Shown piece after piece: positions 59,480-64,000 of a stretch of DNA of 64,000 bases (its first letter is position 1; the number at the start of each line of letters is the position of its first letter). Position numbers and translations under genes: made by a program. The notes beneath the pieces are model-generated. The model made no database searches. It was not told the DNA's origin and saw only the letters and a list, made by a program, of their open reading frames with translations. Origin of the DNA: Russula earlei (taxonomy: Eukaryota; Basidiomycota; Agaricomycetes; Russulales; Russulaceae); assembly GCA_025769875.1 (NCBI GenBank), contig JAGFNK010000160.1, forward strand, positions 1 to 64,000, in the 5' to 3' direction.

Positions 59480-62002
59480 ATGCTAAAAAGAGCGATTGTT
59501 TGTATAATAAGTAGCCTCTCTTTTTATTGCGCGCAAGCACAAGCCGATATACAGGTATTGAATACCCCATCAACAGGTGCTTTTCCATTGGTAACCACAA
59601 AAGGCGCCACTACCTTGTATGTAGAGGCAAAAGAAGCCACCGTAGTACATATTGCTGCCGACGCTTTTGCAAAAGATGTACAGCTGGTTACAGGTGTATT
59701 GCCAAAAACGACAAGCTCAATAGCCACTGCGCAGGGAGTCATGCCGGTAATGATCGGCACCATTGGCCAGGCTGCATGGATAGAGCAACTGACTCTTAAT
59801 CAGCGGGCCGCTGTTGACAGTATCAAAGGCAAATGGGAAGCGTTCATGATCGCCACTGTCAAACAGCCTGCACCGGGTATTAAACAGGCATTGTGTATAA
59901 TAGGCAGTAATGAAAGAGCCACAGCCTTTGGCGTATTTGAACTAAGCCGGCTGATAGGCGTACATCCCTTTTACTGGTGGGCAGATATACAACCCGAACA
60001 TCAAAATGCCTTGTATATAGCGCCTTGTAATAAAGTATACGGTTCGCCATCCGTTAAATACCGCGGTATCTTTTTAAATGATGAAGATTGGGGCCTGCAC
60101 CCCTGGGCGGCTGCTAAAATGGACACAGCCGTTAAAGACATTGGCCCCCATACTTACCAGCATATCTTCGAATTACTCTTGCGTTTAAAAGCTAACTATC
60201 TATGGCCTGCCATGCACCCCTGTACCAAAGCCTTCTATTATTACAAGGAAGATGGTAAGCTGGCCGCTGATTACGATATCATTATCGGTACCAGCCACTG
60301 CGAACCCATGATGCGCAACAATGTATTTGAATGGGCGGACAACTATCAAAACGAATACGGGCATAAACCCGGTGAATGGCGTTATGACCTGAATAAAGAC
60401 CAGATCTACCAATATTGGGAAGATCGCATAAAGCAGGTAAAAGACTATCCTACCGTGGTAACCGTAGGCATGCGTGGTATTCATGATGGCAGCATGCCCG
60501 GGCCAAAGGACATGCCCGGTAAAGTACAGTTACTCGGCCAGGTGATCAAAGACCAGCGCGACATACTAACAAAATATGAAGGAAAGCCTGCTAATGAAGT
60601 GCCACAGATCTTCTGCCCCTATAAAGAAGTGTTGAATGTATACAATGCCGGCCTTCAGTTACCCGATGATATTACCATTGTATGGAGTGATGATAACCAC
60701 GGGTATATCCGCCAGTTACCAGATGGCAAAGAACAGCAACGCAGTGGTGGGAGTGGTATTTATTATCATTTATCGTATTGGGGAAGGCCACAGGATTTCC
60801 TTTGGCTCTCCACTGTATCGCCATCGCTCATCAGTTATGAAATGAGCAAAGCGTATGCATACCAGGCAGGGCGCTTATGGGTGTTTAATGTAGGCGATCT
60901 CAAACCCGCCGAAGAAGAGATCCAGTTCTCTATGGATCTTGCCTGGAATGTACAGCAATGGCAACCGGCGAATGCATATAGCTATACCCAACATTGGGCA
61001 GTAGAGATATTTGGTAAAGCCCTGGCAGAACCCATTGCAGCGGTCAAAAACAAATACTACGAGCTGGCAGCCAGCGGCAAGCCCGAACATATTGGTAAGA
61101 TCAGTTATACCGATGCAGAAGCCATGCAGCGGGTAAAGGAATACGATGCCATTGCCGCAGAGGCAGAAACCATATTGCAACGCGTTCCGGTAAGGCTGAA
61201 AGAAGCTTATTATGAACTGGTTCTCTACCCGGTAAAAGGCGCCGCCCTCATGAATAAAAAAGTATTCTTTGCCAGGAAGAGCATTGAGCTCGCACAACAG
61301 GGCAAAGAAGCTGCCCTGGGGTATGCGTCAAAAGCCAAAGAAGCATTTGAGGGCATTGAGTTTATGACCGATTTCTATAACAAACAGATCGGCCATGGCA
61401 AATGGGACGGTATCATGAGCAGCCACCCCCGCGACCAGGAGATCTTTAAAATGCCGGTTATTGCCACAGAGGCAATGGTGCAGCAATACAAAGACAGTGC
61501 ACGATCTGCACAAGGGTTGCAGGAATCGCTGGTATTATCCCTGTCAGCAGCGGACTATACTTCCAAAACCAACACCCCGAATGCCCGCCTCGAAACAATA
61601 GAGGGTTTGGGTGTAGGAGGGAAGGGCCTCACAATAATGCCCCTAAATGCCGCTCCTGTGCCCGATAACGATATTTTACACGCCCCGGCAATACAATACA
61701 AGCTTCCATTGGCAACGGGCAATTATAAGCTTCGTATACAATGCCTGCCTACACACGATTTGTATAAAGATGCGCTGGTAAAATATGCGGTAGCGGTAAA
61801 CGGAAATGCACCACAATGGGTTAGTGTAGAAATACCGGCGGACACTGCTCCCTGGGATAAGAATGTATTGAACGGATATGTTCAAAAGGAGATATCCTTT
61901 ACCGTAAACAGCAATGAAACCCTGGTCAATCTTTACCTCCCCACACCCGGGGTAGTGGTCAACAGGCTCGAGGTAATAAGGGCAGCTAAAACGATTGATT
62001 GA
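59480..62002 (+). CDS. GH115 xylan alpha-1,2-glucuronidase
   Basis: 840 residues with a signal peptide (IISSLSFYCAQAQA). Family blocks: VQLVTGVLPKTT and ERATAFGVFELSRLIGVHPFYWWAD in the N-terminal domain, then KYRGIFLNDEDWGLHPWAA, HIFELLLRLKANYLWPAMH, IIIGTSHCEPMMRNN, VTVGMRGIHDGSM, WSDDNHGYIRQLP and HLSYWGRPQDFLWL in the barrel. A C-terminal beta domain follows. GH115 removes (4-O-methyl)glucuronic acid from xylan, the strongest indication that the locus targets glucuronoxylan. It overlaps the convergent HTH gene by 17 bp. Confidence 0.96.
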   Translation: MLKRAIVCIISSLSFYCAQAQADIQVLNTPSTGAFPLVTTKGATTLYVEAKEATVVHIAADAFAKDVQLVTGVLPKTTSSIATAQGVMPVMIGTIGQAAWIEQLTLNQRAAVDSIKGKWEAFMIATVKQPAPGIKQALCIIGSNERATAFGVFELSRLIGVHPFYWWADIQPEHQNALYIAPCNKVYGSPSVKYRGIFLNDEDWGLHPWAAAKMDTAVKDIGPHTYQHIFELLLRLKANYLWPAMHPCTKAFYYYKEDGKLAADYDIIIGTSHCEPMMRNNVFEWADNYQNEYGHKPGEWRYDLNKDQIYQYWEDRIKQVKDYPTVVTVGMRGIHDGSMPGPKDMPGKVQLLGQVIKDQRDILTKYEGKPANEVPQIFCPYKEVLNVYNAGLQLPDDITIVWSDDNHGYIRQLPDGKEQQRSGGSGIYYHLSYWGRPQDFLWLSTVSPSLISYEMSKAYAYQAGRLWVFNVGDLKPAEEEIQFSMDLAWNVQQWQPANAYSYTQHWAVEIFGKALAEPIAAVKNKYYELAASGKPEHIGKISYTDAEAMQRVKEYDAIAAEAETILQRVPVRLKEAYYELVLYPVKGAALMNKKVFFARKSIELAQQGKEAALGYASKAKEAFEGIEFMTDFYNKQIGHGKWDGIMSSHPRDQEIFKMPVIATEAMVQQYKDSARSAQGLQESLVLSLSAADYTSKTNTPNARLETIEGLGVGGKGLTIMPLNAAPVPDNDILHAPAIQYKLPLATGNYKLRIQCLPTHDLYKDALVKYAVAVNGNAPQWVSVEIPADTAPWDKNVLNGYVQKEISFTVNSNETLVNLYLPTPGVVVNRLEVIRAAKTID

Positions 62003-62348
62003 TCTTTTCTTCCAGTAGCTTCTGGTATTTCTCCAATAATGCGTAGTATTTGTTACGCCAAAGATCGCTTTGGCGAATAGCTTCTTCCAGGTTCTCAGGC
62101 AGGTCGTTTAGTTCCGGGCTCTCCTCCGCCAGCTTCCATGCAATCTCAGGAAAGTCCTCGCTAAAATCATGTCTTAATACACGGCCATAGTCCTGTAATA
62201 TCTGTGCCGGCAGTTCCGGGTTAGCAATATGGATGTATACGCTACCCCTGCTATAACCCGCTTTTTTAGCAATTGTTGTCTTACTCATGTTACTCTGCAG
62301 TATCACATCCCGTAAAACTTCACCCCTATGTTTGTTTTTCTTGCTCAT
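61986..62348 (-). CDS. Small HTH DNA-binding protein
   Basis: About 120 residues from the ATG at 62348 (MSKKNKHRGEVLRDVI); the start at 62417 adds a hydrophobic stretch without support. Residues 5-45 give a helix-turn-helix (LRDVILQSNMSKTTIAKKAGYSRGSVYIHI), XRE-like or homeodomain-like. The C-terminal part is a coiled coil (SDLWRNKYYALLEKYQKLLEEK), probably for dimerisation. The target is unknown. It lies between the GH115 gene and the structured non-coding region. Confidence 0.8.
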   Translation of the reverse strand: MSKKNKHRGEVLRDVILQSNMSKTTIAKKAGYSRGSVYIHIANPELPAQILQDYGRVLRHDFSEDFPEIAWKLAEESPELNDLPENLEEAIRQSDLWRNKYYALLEKYQKLLEEKINQSF

Positions 62349-62474
62349 TTTCAATGCAGTAAAGAAATAAACAGTTTTGCGTAAAATAAAGCACAAAAAA
62401 TATTTTATATTGTTCAATACTTGTCATAATATTGTGTTATCATGTTAATTATGTTACTATGATATAATATTTTT

Positions 62475-62482
62475 TAATTTTG
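62475..62482 (+). promoter_or_regulatory. Bacteroidota -7 element before the structured region
   Basis: TAATTTTG, an exact match to TAnnTTTG, would place a transcript start near 62488. No clear -33 TTTG precedes it. Confidence 0.5.
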
Positions 62483-62487
62483 CGACT

Positions 62488-62876
62488 TCTTCATAAACTA
62501 ATTTGAAGCAATTCGCTTTGAGTCTTGTCTGGTAAAACTGGCAGTTTAAACGACACAAGATGATAAGTAGAATAGGCTCACGCTCTTGGGCGTGGGCTCT
62601 CTTATCTGTGTCACGGCATGCCAGTGCCTGCTAGACGGGTAAGTTGAGTTCACGCTCTCTTTTTTAAAGAGTTTCGTTCTCCCCCCACTTACCGCAGGCT
62701 CATCTACCAATTTGATTGGATGTTAAATCATTGCATCTGAAATTATGTTCGGGAAGAGCCAACATATGGACAATCTTATTAACAGCCCTTATACAGGCTG
62801 TTATAACTGTAACGGTATTTTACCGCCAACCCCCACCGCCCTTTGGCCAAAGCCGGGGGCGGCTTTTTTTCTCAAC
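62488..62876 (+). ncRNA. Candidate structured RNA / leader before the ECF sigma gene
   Basis: No coding frame with family features is present. Many complementary blocks nest: GTCT/AGAC and ACTGGCA/TGCCAGT as outer pairs, GACACA/TGTGTC and GATAAG/CTTATC inside, CACGC/GCGTG at the tip (62535-62640 together), then GGTAAGT/ACTTACC (62638-62692) and ACAGCC/GGCTGT (62780-62798). It ends in an intrinsic terminator (62849-62870). Length and shape fit an independent non-coding RNA or a long attenuated leader. It does not show the signatures of tmRNA, RNase P RNA or known riboswitches that I could check. Confidence 0.45.
62849..62870 (+). terminator. Intrinsic terminator 27 bp before the sigma start
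   Basis: AAAGCC-GGGGGC-GGCTTT followed by more T (seven T in all). The overlapping palindrome CTTTGGCCAAAG (62841-62852) shares bases with the left arm, so the two cannot form together; this looks like a terminator/antiterminator switch. Confidence 0.7.
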
Positions 62877-62896
62877 CTGCTAAACCAAACCTCGTT

Positions 62897-63520
62897 ATGG
62901 AGCAATCTACTGCCAGCGCTCAGCCTGTTGCATGGGATAACCCGCTTTACCTGCTGCAACAATTTCAACAGGGAAATAACCGCGCCTTTTACCTGTTGTT
63001 CAAAGCACACTACACCTCGTTGGGGCATTTTGCCACTTACCTGATCAATAACCAGGAAGACGCGGAAGACATTGTATCGCAAGCCTTTTTAAAGCTCTGG
63101 CAGCAATGCCGCACATTTACATCGATCGACAGCATCAAACCCTTTCTGATAGTAGTGGTTCGCAATGCCTGCTTCGATTACTTAAAGCACCATAAGGTAA
63201 AGGAAAAAGCACAGCGTGAACTCATCTTTACCGCCACGCACACGGAAGAAGATATACAAGCCCGGTTAATGAAAGCCGAGGTATTGCAAAGGGCTGTACG
63301 GGAAATAGACAGGTTACCTGTAAGGATGAGACAGGTGTTTAAAATGGCCTATGGAAAAGATGGGCTCGACAATGCAACCATAGCCGCCAAACTAAAGATC
63401 TCAGAAAGTACTGTTCGTGTGCAAAAAGCCAAAGCCTTACACCTCATCAAACAAGCCCTGCAACGCAGCGAATTCCTCGTTCTCCTCTCTGTACTGGTAA
63501 CCGGTAGTTATTTCAACTAA
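62897..63520 (+). CDS. ECF RNA polymerase sigma factor
   Basis: 207 residues from the ATG at 62897 (MEQSTASAQPVAWDNPLYLL); a start at 62843 would lie in the terminator. Region 2: FYLLFKAHYTSLGHFATYLINNQEDAEDIVSQAFLKLWQQC; region 4: LPVRMRQVFKMAYGKDGLDNATIAAKLKISESTVRVQKAKALHLIKQAL. It ends in a hydrophobic tail (LVLLSVLVTGSYFN). No FecR or SusC follows in the window. Its expression may depend on read-through of the terminator just upstream. Confidence 0.93.
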   Translation: MEQSTASAQPVAWDNPLYLLQQFQQGNNRAFYLLFKAHYTSLGHFATYLINNQEDAEDIVSQAFLKLWQQCRTFTSIDSIKPFLIVVVRNACFDYLKHHKVKEKAQRELIFTATHTEEDIQARLMKAEVLQRAVREIDRLPVRMRQVFKMAYGKDGLDNATIAAKLKISESTVRVQKAKALHLIKQALQRSEFLVLLSVLVTGSYFN

Positions 63521-63590
63521 AAATAAGATACGAACGGTAAACAAAACAACAGGATGCTCGTTTTTGTCAATGGATCTATTCATAAAATGC

Positions 63591-63632
63591 AAAAAAAGAA
63601 GCGTCGTCTGCAAACGGTGCTTCTCTTTTTTT
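63591..63632 (+). terminator. Intrinsic terminator after the sigma gene
   Basis: AGAAGCGTCG (63597-63606) pairs with CGGTGCTTCT (63615-63624) allowing one G-T pair, preceded by A-run and followed by T7; probably works in both directions. Confidence 0.75.
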
Positions 63633-63651
63633 ATGGCTATATCTATAAAAA

Positions 63652-63698
63652 ATCTGCGAAAATCTGCGTGTATTCCATCTGCGTCCATCTGCGGGAAC
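63652..63698 (-). repeat. Dispersed CTGCG-rich repeat next to a gene end
   Basis: Same family as 1903-1950; ends 2 bp from the stop of the S1/P1 nuclease gene. Confidence 0.8.
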
Positions 63699-63699
63699 C

Positions 63700-64000
63700 C
63701 TACCCGAATATCCCGTTCAATACACCCGCCAGCCTCACGCCACCTTTTAAAAGGCGTTCATTTAATTCGGCAATATGTTTAAAATTGTACGAATAGCTTA
63801 ACTTCTGGTAAGGTTGCTTAATCTCCCTATACAATTCCCGGCTTACCTGGTACGATTCATAGAACCACTGGCTCATGGGCTGTTGCTGCCACTCACTGCG
63901 TTGTGCGGGAGTAGTGAAGTTAATGGCCTTTGTATATTCGGTATAGCTCAATTGCTGGTAATCGATCAACTGGTCATCCCATACCCTGTGCAGGTTCGAG
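63700..64000 (-). CDS. S1/P1-type nuclease, C-terminal part (runs off the window)
   Basis: The minus-strand frame is open from 64000 to the stop at 63700-63702, giving the last ~100 residues. It begins NLHRVWDDQLIDYQQLSYTEY, the part of S1/P1 nucleases with the His and Asp zinc ligands (NLHxxWD), then continues with helices (QWFYESYQVSRELYREIKQPY, IAELNERLLKGGVRLAGVLN) typical of the family end. Such enzymes are exported and cut single-stranded DNA and RNA with three zinc ions. The N-terminus lies beyond the window. Confidence 0.85.
   Translation of the reverse strand, partial: SNLHRVWDDQLIDYQQLSYTEYTKAINFTTPAQRSEWQQQPMSQWFYESYQVSRELYREIKQPYQKLSYSYNFKHIAELNERLLKGGVRLAGVLNGIFG

Noticed and set aside
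62535..62700. tRNA, tmRNA or RNase P RNA
   Set aside because: No cloverleaf, CCA end, tag frame or conserved RNase P core words are visible.

Overview
The window comes from a Bacteroidota chromosome, most likely a soil or plant-litter Chitinophagaceae relative (Niastella/Chitinophaga-like; the genus is an inference). The support is a SusC/SusD pair with an N-terminally extended SusC and FecI/FecR regulators, many secreted proteins ending in type IX secretion (T9SS) sorting domains, Bacteroidota-style -7 promoter elements (TAnnTTTG), and small family genes typical of the group (DUF4199, DUF4345, DHCW cupin, DUF3943/DUF4421). I found no tRNA, rRNA, CRISPR array or prophage.

Layout. 0-6 kb: secreted proteins (beta-propeller-like, T9SS-sorted), a zinc-metallopeptidase-like protein and an SGNH hydrolase. 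5.95-7.63 kb: an IS982-like unit with perfect outer inverted repeats and a 9-bp target duplication, carrying nadC inside it. 7.6-11.6 kb: two aldo/keto reductases divergent from a MarR regulator and an MFS exporter. 11.6-13.2 kb: a two-gene periplasmic redox operon (MauG-type peroxidase and a molybdopterin-domain protein). 13.2-16.5 kb: a non-coding stretch, an orphan membrane protein, then cupin, LuxR and DUF4199 genes. 16.6-21.2 kb: a MacAB-TolC-type export operon. 21.4-22.8 kb: an ArsR/ArsM arsenic module with two matching operators. 22.9-34.4 kb: two related AraC-controlled oxidoreductase loci, an outer-membrane/periplasmic operon between them, and several gene scars.

37.9-62.0 kb is a polysaccharide utilization locus, probably for acetylated glucuronoxylan: sigma factor, FecR, SusC, SusD, a secreted putative glycan-binding protein, a clan GH-A enzyme, GH10 xylanase, an acetyl-esterase and GH3 on the minus strand, with GH2, GH105 and GH115 (alpha-glucuronidase) divergent on the plus strand. 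The FecI/FecR pair would switch the locus on when SusC binds its ligand; GH10 cuts the backbone, the esterase and GH115 remove side groups, and GH3 finishes the oligomers. 62.3-64 kb holds a highly structured non-coding region ending in an intrinsic terminator just before a second ECF sigma gene, then the end of an S1/P1 nuclease.

Two features run through the whole window. Six otherwise complete genes are broken by nine single-base changes, all in homopolymers, so sequencing error must be excluded before calling them pseudogenes. Several families of short intergenic repeats sit at gene 3' ends and in at least four cases supply the last codons and the stop.
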